This document shows positions 9,509 through 18,499 of a stretch of 41,225 nt of DNA, piece by piece. Position 1 is the stretch's first letter. Each line of letters opens with the position of its first letter. This stretch comes from Haplomitrium mnioides (lineage: Eukaryota; Marchantiophyta; Haplomitriopsida; Calobryales). The notes under the pieces were generated by a model. That model was given only the letters and a program-made list of their open reading frames with translations. It ran no database searches and was not told where the DNA came from. The translations under genes and the position numbers were made by a program. Location: positions 60,689-101,913 of the forward strand of contig JBNGIS010020166.1 of assembly GCA_049999725.1 (NCBI GenBank), in the 5' to 3' direction.

Positions 9509-12500
9509 ATGGCTAGAGTTTTTAAAGGCAAGAAGAGATTAGAGTTTCAAGATTCATCTTCACAAAAAAGTGTTATTTTTGACATGCACGTTGAGATTTG
9601 TTCAATTACCAAATTTTGGGAGGTATGTGATGGAGTACCAAAAGCGTCAAGTGTGATGGTGAGTATATTAGGGAAAAAGATAACTTCTGTTGAATTAGAT
9701 AGCTTCACCCAGAAAGATTGAGAAGGTGAACTCCATGCGTATATTGGATCAAGTACTCAACCCTATGCATGCACAGGGTCAAGAAATGAATCCAATGCGG
9801 GCATAATTTTAATGAGTGAACAACTTGTGCACAAAGGATCAAAGAGGGAACTCAATGCTCGTAGAGAATTAAAGAAACAATCTTTATCCAACAAAAGATC
9901 TTTGTTGCTCTTCAAGCGATCGAAGTTGAATCTTTCTTCTAAGTATTCAAAAATATCTGAAAACAAATGTTCAACACAGAGATTCCAGATAGTTGTAGGC
10001 CTTTCTTCGTCCACATCTAGGAAAGATGTTAATATTCATGATCAAAGTGTGTTTAAACGTTCAAAACACAAAAAACATACAATCTGTGGACAATTTTAAT
10101 TTTGGAGATGAGCCACTCTTCTCGATAGCACCACTCAAACAACAACTGATTTCATTTCAAGTTGCACCTCACAAAGAGATTGAGACATATAAAACAAATC
10201 AATTCTTTTGGAGGATTCTTCAGACGATAGTTTGGAAAATGATTCTAGCAAAGAGTCTCAATCAATCAACATTTCTTTGGAGTTATCGCCAAGAGCACCG
10301 ATTTTATTACCAAAAACATTTCTTTCTAATGAAGATATTGATCAAGATTTGGTTTTGGAATAGTGCAGTTTTGCTAATCCTGAAGAAGAAACTCATCTCT
10401 CGAAAATATTTTGCGACAAAACAAACAGTATTTACAATGATGACCAAGATCTTCAGGATGAATTATCTGCTATTGCTGGATTCGCTTGCTAACTAAATCA
10501 TCCAGCACAACATAAGAATTCTTTATCTAGACCAAAACCCAAACGGGTAAACACCTTAAGCAAAAATTCTTTGCAGAAAGTCCATCATGATGAGAGCTTT
10601 GTGAAGAAAAAGCTCGATACAATGTCCATTTCTAAATTGAAGAGAATTTCTTGTTGTTGAAATAATTGCTTGTCATTGTGTAAGATAGATGTTTTGAAAA
10701 CTGAGACAAACATACTTTCGAGAAAGCATGAAGAATCGAGATATCACATTGTAGTGGAGAATACCAAGAAAAGACTATGATGTTGAAAATCAGTTTACAC
10801 TACCTGGTAATGCATTTGTTTGTAGAAGAGCCTTTAAATAAATATTAGCAGTAGGGAATGACAGATTCCAAAGGATTGAAAATCTCAAAAATGCATATCT
10901 TAGAGGCATTTTTGGAAAAAGAGAATTGTTTGCTAAAGGAGTTTTTGTGCATGAGTGGATGGAAAATTTTTTCCAAGGACATTGCGAGAGAATGCCTACT
11001 CACGAAGTGTACAACTTGCTTGATAATTTTACAAAATGGGAAGTTTATAACNNNNNNNNNNNNNNNNNNNNNNNNNNNNNNNNNNNNNNNNNNNNNNNNN
11101 NNNNNNNNNNNNNNNNNNNNNNNNNNNNNNNNNNNNNNNNNNNNNNNNNNNTGACCTTAGCTTTGCAATAAGTTTTGTTTTTGTTCCTTTAAATGAAGAG
11201 GCTTTGTAAAAGAAAAATTGAAAGAATCATTTTTGTTGTTCACAAATCCTATACAAGCACATGATTTGTTCTTGTTTCTTTTAAAACTAGTCGCGACAAC
11301 ATTCACAACAAGCCGTGATATTGGTGTTGCTATATTGGTCCTATGTGTGTATACGATCAGTTGTAGTTTCTTCTCATCCTAAACGCTCAGAGGATGTGTT
11401 CTGGTAACCTTTGTTTGCCAATCTTGGTTTTTTCATTTCGAAAAAAATTTTCTTTTTTTCAAATTTCCTGAAGTTTATTTTTAATCTTTTACAAAGTGTT
11501 TCATTTCTACAAATTCAAACATTTGTTTAAGTTGACTTGAATGTTTGCACCTTAGGTTGTGTTTTGAAGTTACAAGTATCAACATATGTTTTACTAAACT
11601 ACTTTTATATCCTTCGTGCTTTGTGATGATGCAGTCAAATATAATCGCAAATTGTTTCTTTATTGTGACTCATAAATGAAAGAAAGATCAAAACTTGTGA
11701 ACCATCAAAGAAAATGTTATGCCGATGGTGAAAAGTACTTGAAAGTTGTCATTGATGGAATGGATCAAAAGAAAACTGCTATTCCACACTAGCCTTCGTC
11801 ACCAAAAAACATTGATAAAGATTGTTTGGTGGGTGTGCAGTATGTTGATGACTTAATATTCAATCATGCTCTTTCTTCGAGGGTCTTCTTAACATATGCA
11901 AACTTGAGAAGCAATTCTAATTTGACAGTTATTGTACTCAACAAAATATTTTATGACTTTGAAGGCATGCTGCCTCCAACTTTGTATCTTCAATTGGACA
12001 ACACGACATGAGAGAATAAGAATTCTCCTTTGTTTGGATATCTTAGTCTACTTATTGCCAAGAATGTTTCAAAAAGTCAAGGTGGGATTTCTAATGGTTG
12101 GCTATACTCATGATCAACTCGATCAAATGTTAAGTCGATTCTCGAAATGTTTAAAATGTGTCAAAGCTTTCACGATTACGAGTCGTAACAAGACGCTTCA
12201 ATTATTCTATAATACAAAACCTTATGTGACTCTTTTGTTGGAAACTTAGGATTTCAAAATGTTTTTGCAGCAATGTCTATCTCTGGTTCAAAAGATACAT
12301 GATATTACTTTTAATCAAAAATTCAAGCTCCAGTTAAATGATTCCAAGGCAACGATTTGGAGCAAATAGTTTTCAATAGATGAATTTTGGCTATCTATAG
12401 ATGGTATTTCTCAACTCAAGTGCCTACCTGAAGTGGAGAGAGAAATTTTGAACTCAATATTGATTCCTCTCAAGGCATATTCTAAAATCAACTGATCTCA

Positions 12501-13177
12501 AAAGGAAGAAACAGAAAAAGATGCCGAGAAAGTGGTATTTTCAATAAAAGACAACATAAGTGACAATGACTTTTTTCTTGTCCAATAAGAGATTGCGGCC
12601 TACATTCTTGAAAAAAAAAAGACGACGACTCGAAGCAGAATTTACCTTTCCACCTTCACAACCATCAAATACTTGTAATGATTTTCAAAATGTTTGTCTA
12701 GATTCTCAACTTCATGTTCAACAGACAGAAAAAGATACTCTGGTACAACAAATACTTTCTACACATTGAGCAATCTATGATGGACCACCTACATCGCAAG
12801 AAGAGACTCTTTCGTACAATACTTAATACAGACATAAATTTGGCAATCTATATGAGATGAAAACTAGAATGTTTATTTGTGCATCTTTGGATCCAAATGG
12901 AAGACCGTTTTGGGTTGCCAAAGTTCTCAAAGTTTTTTCATTTGATGAGGAAGATCCTCCAAACCCAAAACGAGTACAAGTTCAATGGTTTGCTTGCTTG
13001 GCTGAAGATGCATTTTGTGGACAATACTTCTTAGAAAAAATAACAGTAATAAAAGGGAAATGCAAATCCAAGCTACATATTGATGTACTTGATATGACAC
13101 AAATCAAGATTCTGTCTTTTGATTTTCTTTTTACCCAAAAGAACCAATTGAGAAAAACCACTCTAGCTACCATTAAA
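9509..13177 (+). pseudogene. DDE-type transposase relic with LQLDN and GYTHxxLDQ motifs, copy B
   Basis: The first frame starts MARVFKGKKRLEF at 9509. Recognisable blocks follow in order: a cysteine-bearing stretch near 10630-10680 (ISCC, NNCLSLCKIDVLK), LPGNAFVCRRAFK and VGNDRFQRI at about 10800-10880, a 100-N gap, then VVIDGMDQKKTA (11745-11785), NLTVIVLN, LPPTLYLQLDNT (11970-12005), and FQKVKVGFLMVGYTHDQLDQMLSRFSK near 12068-12150. The aspartates in DGMDQ, LQLDN and the last block are candidates for an RNase-H-fold catalytic triad. The C-terminal part (12857-13150), DPNGRPFWVAKVLKVF with VQVQWF and QYFLEKI, looks like a small chromatin-reader or SH3-like fold. I recall this motif set from eukaryotic proteins annotated DUF7869. 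Stops and frame changes occur throughout. It is transcribed away from the methyltransferase gene. Confidence 0.65.
11052..11151. other. Assembly gap of 100 N in the transposase relic
   Basis: One hundred N bases interrupt the transposase between the VCRRAFK block and the DGMDQ block. The size is a conventional placeholder. Confidence 0.99.
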
Positions 13178-13277
13178 NNNNNNNNNNNNNNNNNNNNNNN
13201 NNNNNNNNNNNNNNNNNNNNNNNNNNNNNNNNNNNNNNNNNNNNNNNNNNNNNNNNNNNNNNNNNNNNNNNNNNNNN
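13178..13277. other. Assembly gap of 100 N at the 3' end of the transposase relic
   Basis: One hundred N bases follow the C-terminal module, so the end of the transposase gene cannot be read. Confidence 0.99.
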
Positions 13278-13339
13278 TGTTTGACTCACATAAAGAGCTT
13301 TGTACCTGTTTTTACTTTTAGATTTCGAATTAGAAATCA

Positions 13340-13640
13340 AAATCTTTTACGTGCATAGAGTTTGTTGCAAAACATAGAACGTTTACAGTCTATATCCTCG
13401 GTTGTAGAAGTGTGAACCTTATGCGTGCATAGACTTTGATTTGCAAGAAAAACGTACAACGTACAAAAACTCTTATACAGAATTTATAACCTAGGTTCTT
13501 GCTAGTCTTTGTTGTGGAATGTTCAGATGGTAAGTTCAAATTCCTATGCACGCTAGACTTTGGAGTGGAGTGCTCACATGTTGAGCTTGGATTCCTATGC
13601 ACGCATAGACTTTGGGGTGGAAGTCCACGCCTTCCATAAG
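13340..13640. repeat. Sparse repeat cluster with the ATGCACGCATAGACTTTG core, 3' of transposase
   Basis: Five or six degenerate copies of the core seen in the other arrays of copy B (for example TATGCGTGCATAGACTTTG near 13420 and TATGCACGCATAGACTTTG near 13595), spaced irregularly, with a repeated TTCCTATGCACGC context at 13540-13620. Two further weak copies lie near 9735-9800 just after the first transposase exon. Confidence 0.65.
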
Positions 13641-14565
13641 TTCTACTTCTTATGTACAACTCTTAAGCTTCTTCATACAAAACCTACTAATTACAACTTT
13701 GTTGTACACAAGTCATAGACTCTTTTATAAATCTTGAGACCTATGTTTGGTTGAATCAAGTCTAAAACTTGGAAATGTTTCTTGTTTACAATCTTAATTC
13801 AATCTCATTAGCTACTGCTTTTTGAATCTGAACTATAATACATTTCTGTATATGCTTCGTTGAACTATGAAATATTTTTAAATGTTGGAGTATTTTTGAA
13901 AGCCTACGTTCACTTTGATTGCATGGATTTTCAACTACAAATGAAAGCTTCTGGAAATAATGATAGGCTAGAGAAGAGAAAATTGAATTGTCATCTTGTA
14001 AAGATACAAGTTTACTAGTGTTGAAATGAATGATAGGTTAAAGAAGAGTGAAAGTATTTGGTGTCTTGACGTTTAAAATAAGGCTCCTAAATCCATGCAA
14101 TGTTTTTTTTTTTTTTTGTGTTTACCATTGCAAATTCATTCCCTTGACTTCTAGTTCTCTTAGGCTTTTTCTTTATGTTTTGTAATTTTTTTCCAACAAA
14201 AAAGTTTGAAAGAGCACCATGTCTACGTGCACCTAGAGTTTGTCTAATCAAACATGTTTCAAAATAGTTTCTTGTGACGTGTATTTCAACTTTTGGGCTT
14301 AGATTTGTAATCAATGATAAATGTAATCTTTTGATGAAAATTTACTACAGTCTTTATGTTTTTCATCAAATTCGAGTTTTCTAAAAAAAAAAAAAAAAAA
14401 AATAATATTGATTTATTTTGCATAATAAAATTGACTTTTGCTCTAACAAACTTGTTGAAATAACCAAAAAAAAAATCTAAAAAACTTATGTACTTTTTGT
14501 TTTTAAAAAATAACAACGTTTTTTAATGTTTTAAAAATTAAAAAATCACAATTTTTCTAAAAGAA
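13641..14565. other. AT-rich subterminal spacer of copy B, no gene
   Basis: Very AT-rich sequence with a T run at 14103-14118 and an A run near 14382-14401. No domain is recognisable on either strand. Confidence 0.6.
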
Positions 14566-14614
14566 AAAGTTCTTGTTCTGAATGGCTTGTTCTTGGTTCA
14601 AAGTAGTGGTTGTT
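14566..14614 (-). repeat. Right terminal inverted repeat of copy B
   Basis: Read inward from 14614 the minus strand begins AACAACCACTACTTTGAACC and matches the left end from 3982 at about seven of ten bases over 45-50 bp. The same end of another copy occupies bases 1-43. Confidence 0.8.
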
Positions 14615-14618
14615 ATTA
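14615..14618. repeat. 4-bp target site duplication (ATTA), right side of copy B
   Basis: Partner of 3978-3981; directly follows GGTTGTT. Confidence 0.85.
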
Positions 14619-14697
14619 GCATTTGAACTTTTAGAAGGCGAGAAAGATGTTTAATTTGTTGTTGCATTGTTTGCATCCTCACTTCTTGAATCTCCAT
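14619..14697 (-). pseudogene. gag N-terminal codons, gypsy element 1
   Basis: The minus strand opens with ATG at 14697, 19 bases after the primer-binding site, and encodes MEIQEVRMQTMQQQ and a short helical, glutamine-rich stretch ending KVQML at the copy B junction. Joined across the excised insertion, this frame continues into MEKRAHFQEEE at 3979. It shows the gag frame near this site was still open after copy B inserted. Confidence 0.8.
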
Positions 14698-14715
14698 TCC
14701 ACAAGAAAGACTTGT

Positions 14716-14728
14716 GGCTCTAATACCA
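14716..14728 (-). promoter_or_regulatory. Primer-binding site for initiator-Met tRNA, gypsy element 1
   Basis: The minus strand reads TGGTATTAGAGCC, one transition away from the standard plant TGGTATCAGAGCC, separated by one base from the LTR end at 14730. It starts minus-strand DNA synthesis in intact elements. Confidence 0.9.
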
Positions 14729-14729
14729 A

Positions 14730-15143
14730 TGTAAAAGAACTAAAGGACCAACTTCCAAGTAAGTAACAACTTCAAGATAACTCTAATAGAGTTATATAGC
14801 TCAAAACCAATAAGCAAACCAAAGCTAAGAGTGTTAGCCAAAGCCAAACAACTAAAGAGCCAAATCGAATTGAGAGGATTTCCAGAATAAGGTGTGCGCT
14901 ATGAAGCCTTTCTATTTATACAAGAGAAGAGGGTGTCATTCCTCATTTTTCACTTACAATTCACTTCTAATTTCAACCTTAAATTGATCACTTAGAAGTC
15001 ATTTCTCATTTCAACCCTAGAACTCTTAAAGTGACTTCAAAGGCAAGTAATTTTATCTCAACCCTAAAAGTGACCCCCTACTATTGCTTTCACTCTTCTC
15101 TTATTTCTTATAAATAGTACAACTTTATGCTTGTACTATTACA
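14730..15143 (-). repeat. 5' LTR of Ty3/gypsy element 1 (414 bp)
   Basis: Direct repeat partner of 308-722 with the same TGTAA..TTACA ends. It borders the primer-binding site, so it is the 5' LTR on the minus strand. A CTATTTATAC stretch near 14913-14922 reads TATAAATAG on the minus strand and may be the promoter TATA box. Confidence 0.88.
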
Positions 15144-15148
15144 ACAAC

Positions 15149-17581
15149 CAACAATACCAGTTGGAGATGACATCTATTCGAAAGGTCAAATATTGACATT
15201 ACAGATTATTGAAGAACAAGATGACTTCATTCCAAAAATAAAAAAGAGAACTAGTTTTGGAGACTTTGAAGATTAAACCAAAGTCAATTGTTGAAAAGAA
15301 GACAACTTTTCAAGATAATTGGTTCTAGTTGGCATTTAAAAGTGGTGAGCTCTAGAAGTTGCAAAAAGAACGTATTCTCAATGTGAGAGAAGAACTTGGT
15401 AAAAGGCCAGAAGCCTAAAACCAAAGGTTCCTTTAGAATGAAAGACATGAAGTGGACATCTTGGAGGTCGTTGCAAAGGTCTTCTTGATGAAATTAAAAT
15501 TTCAATTTTGAAAAGAGTGGAATCCAGAAAGCTTTTAATTGAGGAGATATCTCAAAAGTTAGAGAGATGCAAATTTTGGTTGTTATATCGAATTTTTTTT
15601 TTTTGAGGTTTGCTGCGGTTATTGGGAGGAGGCCAAGATAGAATATGCCATCCATACTAAGGAATCCAAGATATCTTCCTTCTACTCAAGTTTTGAAACA
15701 TTGTTGGTAAGTATTCCTCTTGCATTAAATATTATTGCATGCTTGTTTTTTTTTTAAAATAATGTTTGAAGTATTTTTTAACTAACCGCTTTGTAAAGTT
15801 TGAGTTCATGCGTGCATGGAATTTGTAGAGTCCATGCGAGCATAGACTTTGCAATGCAAAAAAAGGACGAACTTAGCGAAGTTTATACATGTAGGGACTT
15901 TGCAAAGTCTATGGGCACGCGGACTTTAAAGTCCAACAAACTTTAACTTAAGAGTCACAACGTGCAAGGACTGAATAGTCCATGCATGCATGGACTGTAA
16001 AGACCTTTCATACTTAGGTCGAAGAGTCTATGCACATATGGACTCTTGAGTCATGATGCCCAAAGACTTTAGAGTCCTAACGCTTATAGAATCTAGAGTC
16101 TATGAACGCATGGACTCTTTGGCCTATGTTTGCATAGACTCTTCAATCCTTTGCATTGTGAGTCAAGTGTCCTAGCACCCACACACTCCGAAGTCCATGT
16201 GCACATGGACTCTTTATTCTAGCTGTATTATTTCTTAACTTCAAAGTTTTCTCCTCATGAATTTTCACTTGTTTTTTTTCTAGAGTGATAAGATATTCAA
16301 GAGGTAGCTTGCAAAGAAGTTGACGGTAGCTGCAAAAGGAAGAAAGAAATCTAGGGCTGAAGAAGCCACATATGACCAAGACCAAGCCCCAACCTTGGTC
16401 TTCCACCCTCCTACCTTGTTGTTGCATTGTCAACAAGCTAGAGAGTGGAAATCCATACAACAAAATGAATCTTTTGTCCCTCTCGCTAAAGGAGGAACTA
16501 ATGAACAAGACACAGATTTGTAGTCCTTCTATATGGATGGACTCAACATAACATATTAACAAGTCTATTGGGAGTTCATCGCAAGAAAATTAAAGAGCTT
16601 GGTGAAACTAATAGGTTTTACACTAGCAATTGCTGACATTTCTTGTTGTTATAACCTTAAAGAATCTATATATGATGACTACGAGCCCTTTAACAAGGAG
16701 AATATTTTTGACATGATTTCCTCTTTTACGGTGATTGCTGCTTCAGATTTTTGGTCGTTTGTTATTATTCATTCATCGCAACGATTCAACATCGTGGAGG
16801 ATGCACTTTTGAATGTCTGTTGCGCGATTGACCATGACATTTAGTAGGTTTTATTTCAAATTTTGTTTGTTTTTAGTATATTTGGTTTCTACTTCAATGA
16901 TTTCTTTGCAATCGCTTATAAATTGTTTTTGATTACTACAAGGACAAAACCAATATCTATCATTCTGGTGGTTCTTGAATTGCATATGCTCACGAATATT
17001 TGACAATGGGCTATTTGGATAAAGGAAGCAAAGAGGAGCATGAAACTCTTCACTCTATATTCTAAAGATGTGTTTAGACATCCTTGAAAAATAATACGGA
17101 GTGTTTTTTCTACAATTTTTTGTGAAATTGAAATATCGAGGAGATGATGCTTTTGTGAATGTTAATAAAAGTTGTAGACTTTGTATAATTTTTTCATCGA
17201 TAATTTATCTTGCGAGCAAGGTTAGATCCTTGATCTTTGCTTTGGGTTAGGTAGAGGCCTTGTTTGTGCTCTGAAATTAATGAGAAATTATGTAGTTGTG
17301 GAATATGATGGACATGAGTCTATGTATATTCCACAAAGGGTTTTGATGATGGTGTGTTTGCCAATAGATGTCACTAAGTCATAGATTGTCTATGTATACC
17401 ATAAAGAGCATGTTCCTTGTAGTATTGTTGGTGTATCTAGCAATTCAGTAGCTATTTCGGGAGCTTGAAAGTCTTGAAAAGATTCTCTTGCGGCTGTATA
17501 TGCTCAAGCTTCTCAGCCTATTGATGTGAATGACACCATTAGTCATAAAGAGGGTAAGATTGAAGAAGAAACTGCAAATTG
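15149..17581 (+). pseudogene. ParB-methyltransferase gene, copy A (right part: end of exon 2 to stop)
   Basis: This continues the gene cut at 307 by the gypsy element and aligns with copy B from about 7160 to 5040 on the other strand. Proposed parts: exon 2 remainder 15149-15706, intron 15707-16283 (GTAAGT to a T-rich tract with CTAG), exon 3 16284-16843, intron 16844-16942, exon 4 16943-17581. Exon 3 encodes FTLAIADISCCYNLKES and IFDMISSFTVIAASDFWSFVIIHSSQRFNIVEDALL, the motif IV region. Here the aspartate of the motif is kept but PY has been lost, whereas copy B has SIPY; the ancestor was presumably DIPY. The motif I region (17215-17330) matches copy B at the DNA level but is out of frame. 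Stops and frameshifts make it inactive. Confidence 0.75.
15707..16283 (+). repeat. Intron of copy A methyltransferase gene with a 24-bp dyad array
   Basis: From about 15800 to 16215 there are some fifteen to eighteen degenerate 24-bp units with the same core as the copy B arrays (CATGGACT..AGAGTCCATG forms). The array occupies the intron homologous to 6260-6645 of copy B although the units differ in sequence, so repeats were amplified or homogenised separately in each copy. Confidence 0.7.
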
Positions 17582-18446
17582 ATGTATTTTTTTACATAAT
17601 AAAGTGTTTCTCTTTAAAAAACATCATGTTTAGGATCTCTTGTATTTTAGTAAAGGATCTTTGATTTAGATAGCATTCAATGTATAAGTTATTAGGTTCT
17701 TGCTAAAAGATCTACTTTATTTCAATAAATGATTTTTGAATAAAACATTATGCCTTTTATAAAACTAAGCAATGAAGTCTATGCTCGCATGGAGGTTTGT
17801 GTTCGATTGATTTATATTTTTGCAAAAATTATCTTTCATTGCAAGATTTTTGATTTTTTGGTTATCTCTGTATTATATTTAATACAATCTTGAATTAAAA
17901 AAAATCATTCATTTTAGTCATTTATGTGATTTTATTTTGGAAATTCATTTGTATAAGTTACAAGTGACTCATTGTATGTGTACACACAAGTGTCAGATTG
18001 ATTTTGATGAGAGGGATCATGTTTTCAAGATATGAGAGTCTTGAAAAGTCTTGGAAGTTTATGAAAGCATAACTTTTTTTTTTAAATCTTTATTAGAAAA
18101 TAGAAGTTCAAAGCATCTCTTAGCAGATTTTAGATTTACATATAAGTGCATGTCATAATATCTTTTTTTCTAAATTTATTCCTATAAATGTTTTTGGATT
18201 TTATACTTAAAGATCTTTTGAAAAAAAAACATTAGAATATAAAGATTTAATTTTAACATGTTTTTTCAATATTTTTTCTAGGCTGCTATCATATAATATT
18301 TTCATTTTTTTTCTCAAATATTGAGTATAAAGTTTTTTATGATATACAATAAGTATCTAAATAAAGCAAATTTTAGTTAAAGATTTTTTTGTATAAAAAC
18401 ATTTACAACTATCAAAAAACATAATTTTTGAAGCACAAATTTGAAA
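17582..18446. other. AT-rich 3' flank of methyltransferase gene, copy A
   Basis: AT-rich spacer corresponding to the left flank of copy B. Only one or two repeat cores are left (near 17775), against about ten in copy B. No gene is visible. Confidence 0.55.
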
Positions 18447-18495
18447 AAAAAAAAAAGTTAACGTGAAATCAAACATGAACTCAGTAGCGGTTGTT
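18447..18495 (-). repeat. Right terminal inverted repeat of copy A
   Basis: Read inward from 18495 the minus strand begins AACAACCGCTACTGAGTTCA, matching the left end of copy B except that one 20-bp unit is missing. GCAA follows (18496-18499) as the likely target duplication. Confidence 0.7.
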
Positions 18496-18499
18496 GCAA

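Larger units (their letters stand above)
3982..14614. mobile_element. Complete TIR DNA transposon copy B with divergent transposase and ParB-methyltransferase genes
   Basis: The copy is 10,633 bp long, bounded by imperfect inverted ends of about 45-50 bp starting AACAACC[G/A]CTACTTTGA and by a 4-bp ATTA duplication. Contents from left to right: terminal repeat, AT-rich spacer, a roughly 45-bp tandem array, the minus-strand ParB-methyltransferase gene (9048 to about 5040), a 460-bp divergent promoter region, the plus-strand DDE transposase gene (9509 to about 13177), a short array with the same repeat core, an AT-rich spacer and the right terminal repeat. Both genes are broken. The transposase motifs do not fit hAT, Mutator, CACTA, PIF, piggyBac or Tc1 as I know them; they resemble proteins I recall being annotated DUF7869, which I could not search. 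Confidence 0.85.
308..15143 (-). mobile_element. Ty3/gypsy chromovirus-type LTR retrotransposon 1, split by transposon copy B
   Basis: Element 1 runs leftward: 5' LTR 14730-15143, primer-binding site 14716-14728, start of gag 14697-14619, then (after the copy B insertion) rest of gag, zinc knuckle, protease, reverse transcriptase, RNase H, a remnant of integrase C-terminus plus chromodomain, and 3' LTR 308-722. Without copy B and one target duplication it is about 4.2 kb, short for the group because the integrase catalytic core is absent. It sits inside the methyltransferase gene of copy A. Flanking bases GCAAT (303-307) and ACAAC (15144-15148) occupy the place of a 5-bp target duplication and differ by two transitions; comparison with copy B shows exactly five extra bases there. 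Confidence 0.85.
44..18495 (+). mobile_element. TIR DNA transposon copy A, interrupted by a gypsy element
   Basis: Visible parts of this copy are 44-307 and 15149-18495; everything between is a gypsy insertion with its own nested transposon. It carries the methyltransferase gene rightward and ends at 18495 in AGTAGCGGTTGTT. The following four bases GCAA (18496-18499) are the expected target duplication, whose partner is off the window. Beyond 18499 the sequence belongs to a CACTA transposase relic, so A probably inserted there. The transposase half of A, if present, would lie left of base 1. Many stops and frameshifts show it is old. Confidence 0.7.

Noticed and set aside
10026-10496. 156-codon open frame
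   Set aside because: It overlaps the transposase relic in a different frame from the neighbouring motif-bearing parts, and its composition is low-complexity.
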